Assembly (NCBI RefSeq): GCF_000321225.1
Contig: NW_004450566.1
Coordinates: 2,528,703-2,592,702 of the forward strand
Origin: Odobenus rosmarus divergens
Lineage: Eukaryota > Chordata > Mammalia > Carnivora > Odobenidae
Direction: 5' to 3'
DNA: 64,000 nt
The notes under the pieces were generated by a model. That model was given only the letters and a program-made list of their open reading frames with translations. It was not told the origin of the DNA and did not search any database. A program made the translations under genes and the position numbers. This document shows positions 36,191-49,146 of the stretch, piece by piece. Position 1 is the stretch's first letter; the number at the start of each line of letters is the position of its first letter.

Positions 36191-36381
36191 GGGGGACCTG
36201 CGTGGCTCAGTTTGTTACACGTCTGCCTTTCGCTCAGGTCATGGTCCCAGGGTCCTGGGGTCCAGTTCCGCATCAGGCTCCCTGCTCAGCAGGGAGCCAG
36301 CTTCTCCTTCTCCCTCTGCTGCTCCCCCTGCTTGTGCTCTCTCACTTCTATCAAATAAATAAAATCTTAAAAAAAAAAAAA
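36191..36381 (+). mobile_element. Can-SINE
   Basis: Diverged head GGGGGACCTGCGTGGCTCAG, CT-rich body, AAATAAATAAAATCTTAAAA tail with a 13-14 A run. No clear TSD. Confidence 0.94.
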
Positions 36382-39236
36382 GAGTGAGCAGAGTACAAAA
36401 GCAGTTTCCTAATGCTCAGCGAAGATCAATCAAATGGAGTTAAGGTCTATACCAGAAACCAGCAGAGCATCACTTACTTCCACTACATTCCATAAGTTAG
36501 AGCCATCACAAGGCTTATCCAAATATAAGGAAATGGAGAAATAAACCATCTCTTGATGAGGGAGTATCAAAATTGTATGTAGACGGTCAGTAGGATTAGA
36601 GTTATCTTTAGATATCTTTGGAAAACACCATCTGACAGATATAAAAACATTGTTTTGACCAATATTTTATTTCAAATTATTTTAACTTACTCTTAAAACT
36701 TTAAATGCAATAAATTATCATCTATCTAGCAAAGTTATCCTATCTACACTTTCCTAAGGGAAAGAAAGAAATGCCTCATTTGGGGAAAGAACTCCCTTCA
36801 AATAGTAAGATAAGTACTAGTTCATGTCTAACATGTACATCACACACACCCACACCCCACATAGAACAGACACAAGTCTTCAGTATGCAAGGCAAGATCA
36901 TAAATCCAAACACAACTTTCACTGATTATAAATCTACATGCTTATCTTACAGTGTCATATCTTTTCAGCTCTTCAACAATTCCAACTGAAATTAATCTAC
37001 TGAAATCATTTAGATGAGATTGTTAAGTGTTTCAGACTGTATAACCATGTCTTCTTGGAATTTACAACCTATGTCAAGGGGCAGAAAAATATTATCTCTT
37101 CTTCATGATGAGTCTTAACAACAGTTAGTGTTGACCCTTATCACTGCTAGTTTTTTGGCTTTTTTTTCCCAAATGGTTACCAAAACAAGTTGCACAAAAT
37201 ACAGAATTGAGTGGACTTTTAACCTGTGTTAATTTAGAAACATTTTCAAGCATCTCTTGTTGTTCATCAATAGAGATGAGATTACTGTAAAAATCTCAAC
37301 ATTTTTCTATGGTGCTCTGTATAAAATAGAAATGTGAATCATTTTTACAGTAACTAACACAAATTAACTTTGGTGAAACTGTTCTCAACTCTTCACTTTT
37401 TAATAGTGTCATTAGGTAGACTTGGAAAACCCCAAAATATTCTCCTGATGCTTAAAAATTTCTGTCACTATATATTTTAGTATTCTTATAAAGACAATTT
37501 ACCTAAGTGGGGACTTAGAAAATCCCAGATGGTAAATATATGGGTTCTTCCAGGGCCAGAAGAAAAGCATATTAGAAGATTGCAGTTTTTCCTGAGAAGA
37601 ACTTCCTCCTGCCTCACTTTTTGGTGCAAGGGAGAGAAGTCCATACACCTCCTATTCTCCATGAGCAAAGATTCAGTCTTCTTTCCTAGCTCCCATCCCC
37701 AGTGTAAGCCTTGCTGCCATTTATCAATATAGAGAGTCCTGAGGGCTCCCAAGCTCTCTGAATGATGAGGTTAGGAAGAAAATAGCAGGAGTCTGGTTCA
37801 CTGAAGGGCAATTTGAATCGATTGTTAACATGTGTTGGGTATGCAGGTCAATGAATGCTGGGAGTGGGCTCAGGTGGCTCACTGAAGAAGGTTACTTCCT
37901 TGGGCTACCTTTGACCTCAATCTAAGCAATTTATTTATAGTTGGGATAATGTAGTGATAACATGACTTTAAAGTAAATTGAACAAGCCCATTAATAATGC
38001 AATGATCACCCATTATGAAACCCATTTTTTACAGGAAAGATGCATTTAGGTCTTGGGTAGAACTTGATAGGGACCAAGATGGTAGAAGCGTGGGAAGAAA
38101 TTGCAGAAACAAAGATAAAGGGTTTGTTTTCTGAGGAATAAACGTGTCAGTGTTCCCAACACTCCATTTCATTAATCAGGTTGGCAGGAGCATCAACAAG
38201 CTTAATTGCTAGCAAATTATTAAAATGGGAAAAATAATATATCCAAATAGGTGAGAAATGTGGTCTAAATTTTATAAGATTTTAATATACCCTTAATGGA
38301 TTTTTTTCTGACTGTGCCAATAATATGTTCGTTACACTTCTTTGGCCAGAAAAAAAAAATCTCAAGGATTTACTTCTTCATTACAGGCTATATATCCCTA
38401 TTCTCTTGAGAATCTTACTCCGCTTCTTAAGTTTACTGAACTACACTGATGCACTTATAAAATTAAGCTGATTTCAGTTACTCTTGTTCATGATGCTAAA
38501 ATTGAATTCCTTAAGGTCATATTGTGTTCTACTGTCTACACATTTTGTTGTGCCATTCCCAAAAATCTCTAGGTAACTAAAAATGATAAGGGTAAACAAT
38601 GAAATCGCTAAGTGAAAATCAGATATAATATACCAAAAATTCAGAGAATCAAGGAGCGTTCTTTTTACTCCACCCATAGAATATGAAAATGATAAAGAGA
38701 GGCAATGTCTAACCCCAAACACTTGCTCTAAGAACAGGCAAGCAATGTTTCAAATGGGTACAGATAGGTATCTAGAACATTCAATCTCTAAGCCCTAAGC
38801 CTTCAACACCTCTGACTCCTACATTGGATGACTCAGTGCTACGGTCTGGTTTATCTAGTCCCCACTTACCTGGAACTCTTGCTTAACTAATCTATTATGT
38901 ATGTCTAACAAGAGGACTTCCCAGAAATACTTCTGCAATCTCCTGCTCTTGAAATATTTTACAAGAAAGCTCTCCCTCTGACAGTTTACTCAGCATAATA
39001 CTGTATTCTGTATCGGGGATGTTCATGACAGTGGAACCAAGTCCTCAAGAATAGGTGAAATTATATTTTGAGTTCACCAAATAAGAAGGCAAAATCTGTA
39101 CTGCCCATTATGTAATGTTTTCCAATAAAAATAGCTGAAATAAAGGATTTCATTCATTCCTTTATTAAATGGATTTTGAGTGTTTATCATGTGCCAAGCT
39201 CCACTCCCACCCCCTGCCTTTTGTTTTTAATTTTAG
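36382..39236. other. Intergenic sequence without recognised genes
   Basis: AT-rich and free of obvious young repeats for almost 3 kb. A stretch at about 39147-39206 (TTCATTCCTTTATTAAATGG, CATGTGCCAAGCTC) is reminiscent of an L2 or MIR end. It finishes with a pyrimidine-rich run and TTTTAG, see the next entry. Confidence 0.5.
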
Positions 39237-39542
39237 ATAACTGAGCGCTGGAAGATCAGCTATGATCCTCAGGATATTCTCCAAGTTAATCCTGGACTAA
39301 GCCAGGATGTAAAGATAGTATGTCACCGAACCAGCCCACAGCTTTCTCCCTTTTGCAGGTCTGCCGCACCCCCAGGCTGCTCTCCATGGACTGTTAATGA
39401 TGTGACAGAAAAGGACAGCCCAGTAAAACCTACTGCTTCAGTAACTGTGAGAAACTTAGTGGCAATGATAGATATTAGGACCTGGGGATGTACTTTTCTC
39501 TCTGCTCTTAATATAAGGAACAGTATTATTTCTGGGTTTTAA
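39237..39542 (+). other. Unassigned 101-codon open frame behind a splice-acceptor-like site
   Basis: The frame is open from the base after CTTTTGTTTTTAATTTTAG (acceptor-like, AG at 39235-39236) to TAA at 39540-39542. It starts ITERWKISYDPQDILQVNPG and contains several Cys, Trp and Pro residues. It has no Met until late and no recognisable domain. The TAG just before it is in frame, so it could only be translated as a downstream exon. It may be chance, an unannotated exon, or a remnant of a retrocopy. No partner exon was recognised. Confidence 0.3.
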
Positions 39543-39624
39543 ATTATAGGCTCTATGAATCATATAACTGATTGCCTTTCCTATTTTACACAAAGCTCAA
39601 AACTAACTAGTGATTCCACTAGTT

Positions 39625-39730
39625 TTAAAAAATTTCTTTAAGTAATTTCTACACCCAATGTGGGGTTTGATCTCGTGACCGTGAGATCAAGGGTTGCATG
39701 CTCCTCAGACTGAGCAAGCCAGGTGCCCCA
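39625..39730 (-). mobile_element. Older Can-SINE-related fragment
   Basis: TTTAAGTAATTTCTACACCC, GGGGTTTGATCTCGTGACC and GACTGAGCAAGCCAGGTGCCCC are the inverted tRNA-like part of an older carnivore SINE subtype. It lacks the CT-rich body. Confidence 0.82.
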
Positions 39731-39879
39731 CCACTTCTTAGTAATGGTAAGGGATTTAATGGGCATATTTTTGTGTACTGGATTTTGTTTCCAAACCCTT
39801 TGTTTTCTAGGTGCCTCATCCTCACTTATTTTATCTCTTTTTGCTATGTTGTTTTATTTTTAAAAACTTGTATGGAATT

Positions 39880-40005
39880 TACCACGTGTTAGATGCTGTT
39901 CTAAGAACTTTATAAATATTAACTCAATTATTTCTCATAATTATACTATGCAGTAGGTACTATTATATCCACTTAGAGGTGATTAAAAACTGAGACACTG
40001 AAAGG
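39880..40005 (-). mobile_element. MIR SINE, minus strand
   Basis: AGATGCTGTTCTAAGAACTT, ATTAACTCAATTATTTCTCA and GCAGTAGGTACTATTATATC occur in the order of an inverted MIR. Confidence 0.78.
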
Positions 40006-40337
40006 TTATCATATAGATCTTTTAGTCTACATAAAATATTTTTGGAAAACAAGAAAATATATAGCAATCCATAAACAATAGAGTTAACTGGAAAATACAC
40101 TTACAGATACATACCTTTATTTCCCAGCAGGGTCAAATATACCAGAGATATAGATACAATGCTTAAATTCAAATGATTTTAAAGTGCCTATTGGATTCTT
40201 GAGGCCCTTAAAATACACCCTTATCTAATCAAAGGCCTTGGGGTGGGAAATCAGTGATTTGATGATTCAGAGAATACTTCCTCCTGGCCTTCTGAGGGAT
40301 GTGCTTCCCACTTCTTTGTTAGGAATCTAGGGTGCCT

Positions 40338-40577
40338 GGGCCCCTGGGTGGCTCTGTCAGTTAAGGTTAAGCATCTGCCCTGGGCTCAAGTCATGATCCC
40401 AGAGTCCCAGGATAGCATCCAGCATCAGGTTCCCCACTGAGCAGGGAGTCTGCTTCTCCCTCTGACACTTCCCCCTCTCGTGTGCTCTTTCTCTCTCCCT
40501 CTCAAAAAAAAAAAAAGAAGGGAAGGGAAGGGAAGAAAAAAGAAAAGAGAAGAAAAGAAAAAAGAAAAGAAAAGAAG
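40338..40577 (+). mobile_element. Can-SINE with expanded purine tail
   Basis: Head, CT-rich body, then a tail of A13 and about 60 nt of AAGGG/AAAAG units instead of plain poly(A). The flanks TCTAGGGTGCCT (40326-40337) and TCTATGGTGCCT (40578-40589) are a TSD with one difference. Confidence 0.93.
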
Positions 40578-40589
40578 TCTATGGTGCCT

Positions 40590-43500
40590 ATGCATGCCCT
40601 GGTGAATGGCCTCAGTCATTCACAGCTTAATAGTGCTGTTCATGCCTGAGAATAAGTATTCCAAGTCTTAATAAAAGTTCTGAGAACCCAGGAACAGAAT
40701 TTCCATGAGTATTTTAAGGATTCTTTTTGAGGTTTTTAGTGCAGCATACTGTGAATACTTCCTTGAATTATTAAAAATCATGGGACATCTGGGTTAATTA
40801 GCTGAGAAATCTGAATGAGTCTTTTATACCCAAAGCACCTCTTCTCCTGGGTTGATATTATGCCCTTGAGTTTAACTCTGGACAGTTCAGCAGAGGCATT
40901 ATTGGCTCAGACAAGACTAATCCCACTATGAGAACAAAATGGCAAAGAAGATACTTTTTGACTCCTTATTCTCTTTAAAATCAGCCCAGGAATGAGTACA
41001 AAACAAAGAGAAAGTCAATTTTTGATGACACTAAAATAAATTCACATTCCCTAAACCATGTTAAAATCAGAAGTGAATAGTGGAATGGTCATGCATTTAC
41101 CAGATAAAGAAACATCCAATGCAGGTGAAGGTAGATATAGTAGAAAGCAAGTCAATTTGCCCTGAAGCATTTCTGAAAGCCTCAGGAATGGGAGTAACAA
41201 GGTATCAAGAGAAGCCTGAGTGATTCTGGCAACTAAATAGAGGGTCATTACCTATGAAGCCATAAGAACCCAGGTCTCCAGTCAAAAACTGGCCCAGAGA
41301 ACCTATAGATAACTACTCCTGGAGGAGACAACACTTCATGAAGGAAACCAAACCCCCACCTCTATCCTACCCGCCCCCCAACCCTACCCTGAGCTTAAAA
41401 GGTGCTGGGGAGGGAGCAAGCGAGGGGAAAAGAAAAATGCAGGGAAAATACTTTCACAACCACAGCCAAAGAACTAGGTTCCATTTTTTAAAATCCTGAG
41501 AATGAGGAACTCTGGAAAACTAAAAATCTAAGAGCAGAATTAAAGATACTACTAGGAGAATTGGAAAGTAAGTCTAGGAAATCACCAAGAAGGTAGAACA
41601 GAAAAACTAACGAACAACAAGAGAGAAAAGGTTTATTTTGTTTGGTTTGGTTTTATTTAGAGTATCAAACCTGGATGTGAACACTGACTCTCAGCAGTGG
41701 CAGAAAGACTGAACTAAAAAATAATTTGGAAAAGACAAAAAAGACTGCAGAATGAAAGCAAATAAAACATGAAACCACTCCTGGTAGGGAAATTGGGCAA
41801 AGTCATACAAAAAATGTCACCGTGCACTACTGGTCCATTTAAGAGAAATATTTGAGCATACTAATTGAAACACTACATGAATTTAACTAAAACTTGTGAT
41901 TGCACCATATTGGAAAAATTAGGTGGATGAAAGACATAAGAGGGCAAAAATTATTATCTGCTATAAAAATAAAAAAATACTTAAAATTGATGAATTATGA
42001 GAAAGCAATAAATATACAGAAATATAGTGGTAAATGCCAGGACAAAATCTTACAGTTTAAAGTAGTTGCTTTTGAAGAGTGGGACCTGAGTGTGAGGGTC
42101 ATGGGAACTGTGTGGGGTTTTTTGAAGCCTTTCCTTAAGAAAATTTTTAAAACAGGAGCATGATTATCCTAAAAACTGAAAAATACAATTACTACATCTA
42201 CACAAACTTTTCAGATCACAAAAATGACTATCCTTTGATAAATGGCTATTCTTCACAGAACACATATGGATAGTAATGATGATACATCATAGGGGATTTT
42301 CCGGGTAACAAAGTGAAATTTAAGGTAGTACTGGTCAGAATCTAGATCTGTCTACATTTGAGGCTGTTAGTACAAGTCTTTTGTCAACTTACGTGTCTTT
42401 GGATTGTTTGAGTTCTACTTTTCTGAAACACAATATGGAGCTTTTAATCTCTGAAGTAAATGCCTTAGGACAGTGTGTTTCAAAGTGTTTTCCTCAGACC
42501 CTGGGCAGTTCCTGAATCTATGAAGGATCCTCCACCTGTTTGGCAATTAAAACATTTTTTTAATGCTTACAGCTGTTTGCATGTATTTCACAAATTTAAA
42601 TTTAAGGTGAATTTTTATTTTTGCTAAAATCTCGTTATGTTCTAACAATTTCTAAACTTTTAGAGTTGTACATGTGCTATTTGGACTGATCACAAAATCT
42701 TGCTTAACATTCAACTACATTGAAATATTGTCTGCTCATGGTGTTTTCAAGTCAATTGAGTATTGTCATTTAAATTTGTTAAATTTGAATTTTTCGTTAT
42801 CATCCTAATTCAAAGAAAACATATCCATAGCATGAAGTAGTTCATTAAAGATTAAAAGGAGTGATGAAAATGGTAATGTAAGTACTGTGATTCATAATAA
42901 AGGTAGATATAATGTAAATAGGGTGTGAAACACCTAGTAGTATCTTTAATTCTGCTCTTAGATTTTTAGTTTTCCAGAGTTCCTGGAACTCTGTGAATGC
43001 AGAAAGTGAATCTGAACAAGCTAGAGCAAGAAAATCTAGACATGTAATGATTTTGCACAAGCAGCCGACAAAAAAAAGTGATTAAATACAGTGACGAATA
43101 GAAGATAAATGAACTTTATTGGAAAATTGATCCCCTGCCACCAGTCCCAGTACATTATTTGTTAAAACACTTGTCTATGGTGGCATATAGTCCTAGAGGG
43201 TTTCATGCACAGTGACTGTTCTTGTAAACTTCGTCACAATTTTGTAAAACTATGCAAAATAATGCTATTCAATACACAGTTGCTAAAATTTTTTTGTCTG
43301 AGGGCAGATGAATGACCAAACTACATACTGGTATTTATACACCTGCTACCTTTTAAGCTGTGAAGACTTTAAAACCAAAAAAGATCAATGTCATAGGTTA
43401 TACTGGAAAGAAAGAATTATTTTCAAAAAAAAAAAATGTTCAAACAACAGGTCTTACCAGGTATCAATAACTTATATAGCACCATGACAATAAATAAACT

Positions 43501-43599
43501 AGTGAACAGAATAAAGGCAAGAAATTGACCCAAGTATAGTAGGAACTTGATATACTATGGGGATCTGCTGAAAAGTTTTCTAAGGATGAAAGCACTAGC
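40590..43599. other. Intergenic sequence, no gene recognised
   Basis: Three kb without a recognised gene or young repeat. An 87-codon frame at 41900-42163 and shorter ones have no visible domain. A faint hAT/MER5-like string lies near 42475-42510. Confidence 0.5.
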
Positions 43600-45310
43600 A
43601 GGCCTGGCTCTCATGGAGATGTTTCGGACACTATCTATTTACTTGCCCCAGAGTTCCCTGTGGACTCACTGGCCCATCCCACCCACGTGACCCAGAGCCC
43701 CTCCTAAACAACTCACCACCGTGCCACACCTGACAGGCACCCATGGCCATCACCAGAGCCCTTTTAAAGTGGCTTATCATCCTACCATTCCCAGCAGGTG
43801 GCCTCAGCCAGCACCAGAACACTTCCTAAACATCCGTGCCCCCAGAGTCCAGCCCAGCGCATTAAAACACCTACAGGAGTTGCTGCCAGACCTCGTAGCA
43901 AGCGCCAATGGAGGCCTGTCTTGCTCACCAGTATGCTATAGTAGTCACAGCCAGGCCTGTAGCCAGCTATACCAAGGGTTAGCACCACACCCAAGTGGGC
44001 CCACAACAGTTGCAGCCAGGCCTCTCAGAGAGAGAAGCCAGGGTCCAGCCCCAATTACTAGTACCCAATAGCTATCAGGCCAAACCTCACAAACATTGCA
44101 GATCATAAAACCCTTCATTTAGTGTCTTAGGAAATTTTTTTTAATTTTGTCACACTTCTGCACAAACAGAAGAGTCCTACACAACAGTGAGTCTGCACCA
44201 ATCACAACCCAGCCACAACAGGAAGGTGCATTCAGCCCAAACAGGGGGTCCTGGGGCAGCTGGCTCAGGTTACAAGATGGGTTTGTGTTACTGAACCCCT
44301 TCGTGTTTCTGCATAAAGTCACTCCTTTAAGATGGAGAGACAAAACTGATCTAACAAACACACAGAAACAGAAACTTAGGTAAAATGAGGAGACACAGGG
44401 ATATGTTCCAAATAAAAGAACAAGAAAAAAAACTTCAGAACAAGAATTAAAACCAAGATAAGCTACCCTATCACATAAAGAGTTCAAGGTAATGGTCATA
44501 AAGATACTCACTGACCTCAACAAAAGAATTATTGAACACAGTTCTATAAAAAAGAACCAATCGGAGTTGAAGAATACAAAAACTGAAATGAAAAATACAC
44601 TAGAGGCAATCAATAGCAGATTAGATGACGCAGAAAGACCAATCAGTGATCTGAAAGACAGTGTGATGGAAATCACCCAATCAAAACAGCAAAAAGAAAA
44701 ATATGAAAAAAAAGAGGCTAGCTTAAGGGAACTCTGGAAGAACATCAATGGTACTAACATTCACATAATAGGGGTCCCAGAAGGAGGGAGAGAAAAAGGG
44801 TGAGAAAAACTATATGAAGAAATATTGGATGAAAATTTCCCTAATCAGATGAAAGAAACAGACACAGTTTAGTAGAAGGAGTGAAATAATAAAGATCACA
44901 GCAAAAATAAATGAAATAGAGACTAAAAACAACAACAGAAAAGATCAATGAAACTAAGATGGTTCTTTGAGAGGATAAACGAAACTGATAAACCTTCAGC
45001 CAGACTCATCAAGAAAAAAAAGAGAAAGAACCCAGATAATTAAATAAGAAAGGAAAGAAAAGTTGTAAATATACTACAGAAATATAAAAGATCATACAGG
45101 AATAGTACAAACAATCCTATGCCAACAAATCCTAGAAGAAATGGATAAATTACTAGAAACATACAATATTCCAACACTGAGTCAAAAAGAAATGCAAAAT
45201 CTAAACAGATCGATTACTAGTAATGAATAGAATCAGTAATCAAAAAACTCCCAACAAAAGTCAATGACCAAACAGATTCTAAGGTGAATTCTACCAAACA
45301 TTTAAAGATG
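43600..45310 (+). mobile_element. L1 5' region: 5' UTR, ORF1 and part of ORF2, 3'-truncated
   Basis: GC-richer L1 5' UTR-like sequence (about 43600-44300) leads to ORF1, then jumps near 44870 to ORF2 sequence upstream of the RT core and stops near 45310 (AAGGTGAATTCTACCAAACA). The 3' half is absent. Assignment of the 5' UTR part is by position and composition. Confidence 0.78.
44492..44803 (+). pseudogene. L1 ORF1 remnant (103-codon frame)
   Basis: Contains LNKRIIEHSSIKKNQSELKN, SRLDDAERPISDLKDSVMEI, a heptad-rich coiled-coil part, and LWKNINGTNIHIIGVPEGGR at the start of the RNA-binding domain. The frame ends in TGA soon after, so most of the RNA-binding domain is lost. Confidence 0.92.
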
Positions 45311-46484
45311 TATATTTTAAACAGTTGAAATGTAGACTACAAAATCATATCTACTGTAATATAAGAATTAAAAGAAGGTATGAATTAATACATTGATTTG
45401 GAGAAAGAAATGTTTTCCTTGAGTCTTAAACAGTATGTTTATTTAATTAGAAATGAAATCTGGGGCTTGTATACTTTTCAGTGTTCCTCACATGTTCTTA
45501 ACTCAATTGATTTCAAAGGTCCAGAGGTGAGAAAAGCCCATATTTTAAGGTAGTTAGGACAATGATCTTCCAACTGGCTTACATTAAGACTTTTCACGGT
45601 TCACATGATTTCCAGATTCTCTTATTTCATATGTAGTATTTCCTAAAATAGTTCTACCTGAAGACATCCTTGGGGCTGAAGATGATGCTGATTTTCCTTG
45701 CCCACTCCCTCTACATAATCACCTTTCTCCCAATTTATAAGTGAAATGCATGTCCCTCACTCATCCCTAGTCTTACCGAGGGACAATGCCATGATTTGAA
45801 AAATCTCTGGAGCGTCAAGCCACAGGACAAGTCAAAATATTGCTTAAGCATGTGAATGGGCTCTAATGAATAACACTCACTTTACAAATCAAGTAGTTTT
45901 CAGTTCTTTCTTACTGCAATATAGGAGTATCTAAACCAGTCATCAACTACTAGACCATTAAAACATTTCTGATGATCATTGTGACTGTCTGCATGTGACA
46001 GGGGAGGAGTTTAAGGAATTAAGGAATTTTGTTACTGCCTTGACAAAACATCTGCCATTTCTATCTACATATTTATGTGTTTGTTAGAGTAGAAGAAATA
46101 AAATTGATGCTGAATCCTGTATCACTCTAAAATAAATATATCCTCATCTCATCAATATCTACTTTTTGAATGCAACTTTACTTTTTAGGTTTAATAATTA
46201 TCAACACTTAAATTTATGCTATCATGCTTAATTATATATTAGTAATAACTGTAATTATGCTCACTTGAAATTTTTTTTAAAACTCTTCCAATTTATATTT
46301 GTTGTAGGAAAAGTTTGAGAAGGCAATCTAGAAAACCCTACAAATATATATGTTGTGATGGAAGCTTATATACGAGAAGAAAGTAGAAAAAATACAAATT
46401 TTCTAAATGCTAAAGATTTTCCTTATAATATTTTTAGAGATTAAAGGTTGTTTTTTTTTTTTAATTAGTGAAATACAATGATAA
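45311..46484. other. Intergenic sequence, nothing recognised
   Basis: No gene, no named repeat. Confidence 0.5.
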
Positions 46485-46672
46485 GGGCAGCTGGGTGGCT
46501 CACTAGGTTAAGCATCTGCCTTCGGCTCGGGTCATGATCTCGGGGTCCTGGGATCCAGCACTGCATAGGGCTCCCCTGCTCAGCGGGGAGTCTGCTTCTC
46601 CCTCTCCCTCTGCCCCTGGCTATTCTCTCTCTCGCTCTCTCTCTCCAATAAATAAATAAAATCTTTAAAAAT
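46485..46672 (+). mobile_element. Can-SINE
   Basis: Head GGGCAGCTGGGTGGCTCAC, CT-rich body, AATAAATAAATAAAATCTTT tail. AAATACAA at 46471-46478 and 46673-46680 is the probable TSD. Confidence 0.94.
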
Positions 46673-46788
46673 AAATACAAGGATGAGGCCAGGCAGGGCA
46701 GGAGTAGAGGAACACCACCCATAGAAAGCACAAGTTGTCGGCCCCTCCCTCCTTTGCTCCCCACTAACTTTTAAATGGGTGGTGATGG

Positions 46789-46989
46789 GGGCGCCTGGGT
46801 GGTTCAGTCTTTAAGCATCTGCCTTTGGCTCAGGTCATGATCCCGGGATCCTGGGATCGAGCCCCGCATCGGGCTCGCTGCTCGGTGGGAAGCCTGCTTC
46901 TCTCTCTCCCACTCCCGTTGCTTGTGTTCCCTCTCTCGCTGTGTCTCTCTCTGTTAAATAAATAAAATCTTAAAAAAATAAAATAAAAT
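46789..46989 (+). mobile_element. Can-SINE with 16-bp TSD
   Basis: Little-diverged copy with head GGGCGCCTGGGTGG. Flanked by AAATGGGTGGTGATGG (46773-46788) and AAATGGATGGTGATGG (46990-47005), one mismatch. Confidence 0.95.
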
Positions 46990-47005
46990 AAATGGATGGT
47001 GATGG

Positions 47006-49146
47006 CTAGCAAATTGTCATGTGATTATCTTTCTTTGGCTATATGGAAAAAGTGATATACATTTTATTTTAAAATGTATTTAAAATATATTGGAAATGAT
47101 CTTTTGTTACATAAAAATTATGCCCTTATCTTGAAAAATTTTAGATACCAACTTAAATATACTTTAAATATCTTAAATTTAGTTATCAATTATCTGAGGG
47201 GAGTCTGAGAGCGTACATTTTGCAGAACACCTGCCAAGTTTAATGGGTGGAGTCACACCGCCCTCTTGTGGTTATGATTATGGAACACATTATTTGGACC
47301 TGGGATGTTTTGGAAACAGGAATTGCATTTCCTTCTTGTTGCACTGGATAAATAGCAACTTGTAGAGATGCCTACATCTCACATATTCTCCCTAGTTTTA
47401 TGAAATGTGGTTATAGTAAAAGGATTTTGAAAGTTAGGCTATGACAACCCAATGGATCAAAAAAAAAAAATCAGCTTACTTGCCTTCAATAATTGTGATT
47501 TGGTATTGACCAAATAGCAAGATTTCTGCTTTCCACAGACATCCAGACCACACATTAGAGTCCAGAGATAAACACAGACACTCCATCAGCTGAATGTAAC
47601 ATCAGCCTATAGTTTCAGGTTGCTCTCAGGGCAACTGTGGAGCTTTACCTTCATTCAAGCCTCCACAACAGCTTCCTCCCAACTTGCCCCCTTCCTCCTA
47701 CCTCTGCCCCAAGGAACCCCATACCGTGGTGCTGTCAGCAACTAGGATATCCATTATGGAGAAAGTGTGGCATGGTAGACGGAGCAGGGAATAATGAAAT
47801 TTCCAAAACAATACCTGAATTTTTACCCCACCTATCACTAGTTGTGATCCTGGTAGAATTAATAGAATTCTCCTGGTCAATTTCTACAACAGTAAAATAC
47901 CAGCCTCACGGATGACATGTACAACTGTAAAAACACATAGGTAAGGTGTTCAACAATAGTAACCAACTATAATTACTGCTCTTTTACACATGAGAAAGAT
48001 GAGCAGGTCTGCCCATATAGAGGATATAGATTATAGTCCCAGGGGGTCACTTAGGGTATCTTAGTCATTTTTATTTACTCAGTCACATCAATGCCATCAC
48101 ATATATCTTCCCTCCTAATTTTCTTTCCTAATCTCTGAGAGAAATATTTCACTTTTTAAATCTTTATTAAACTTGCTTGCTCTTCTCCCTTCCTCAGGTG
48201 ATGGAACTTGGTTTATGAGGAGTCAACAGATGCAGCCTCTACAAACACCAGCCTCTCATCAATCACAGCCTGAAAGCACTGCCACACTCACTTCTTTCTT
48301 GATGGAGAGGACTAGCTTCTCCCCATATGCTCTCAAACTCTAGCACTCTCACCTTCATGGAGGCTTGATCAGTGCAATTAGCCCCTCTCCTCAGCATCAT
48401 ATTGCTTCCCGTTCTAATGAGAAATATCCTCAGGTATTTGCTTCTCTTTCAATCAAACAACCTCTACCCCCTAAATAAAAATTTCTTTGTATTCCACATA
48501 ACCCTGTAGATGATTTATTTCTCTGTTCCCCTTCATCATTAAACATCTTGAAAGAGTTGTTCATAGTCACAGTTTCTATTCCCTTACCTCGCATGCTTTC
48601 TTCAATCTACACCATGTGAAATAATGTCCTTCCCCTTGACTGAAACTTGCCAAAGTCAGAAATTTAATTCTGATACCAATTCCAATGCAACTTTCTCTGT
48701 TCTTAACAGATTCCTTAGCAGCTTCTGATGGTTCACCACTTAAATGAGAAAAAAAAAATGGTATGTGCAATGGTATCTTAGGGATGACTTGGTAGTAACA
48801 AATATGAACTCAAAGTAACTTAAATAGAAAAAGATTCATTTAAAAAAAAATCTCTATTATCTCACAAAATCTCAGGGCAGGAAATACAGCCAAGCCCTAT
48901 AAGATAATTCACTAGGCTACTCTGGGGATGCATGGTCTCTTGTTCCTCCTGCTATCTCCAGGTCTGCTTCATTCTTATGTTCCTTTGAAGATTTCCGATG
49001 TATAACTTTCTAGGTCAAGGGATAAATGAAGACCCATAAGAGTCCCTAAGTCTCACAATAAATTTCCATGAGAGAAGCCTGATTAGTCCAAGTTTGAAGT
49101 GTACATCTTTTCTCAATTAGCTATGGCCAAGGAGTGGCAGGGTCAC
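47006..49146. other. Intergenic sequence, one possible MIR
   Basis: About 47765-47975 follows MIR order loosely (TGTGGCATGGTAGACGGAGC onwards), but divergence is too high to be sure. Otherwise no gene or repeat recognised. Confidence 0.45.

Noticed and set aside
42475..42560. Possible MER5-like fragment (TTTCAAAGTGTTTTCCTCAG)
   Set aside because: Too diverged to assign by eye.
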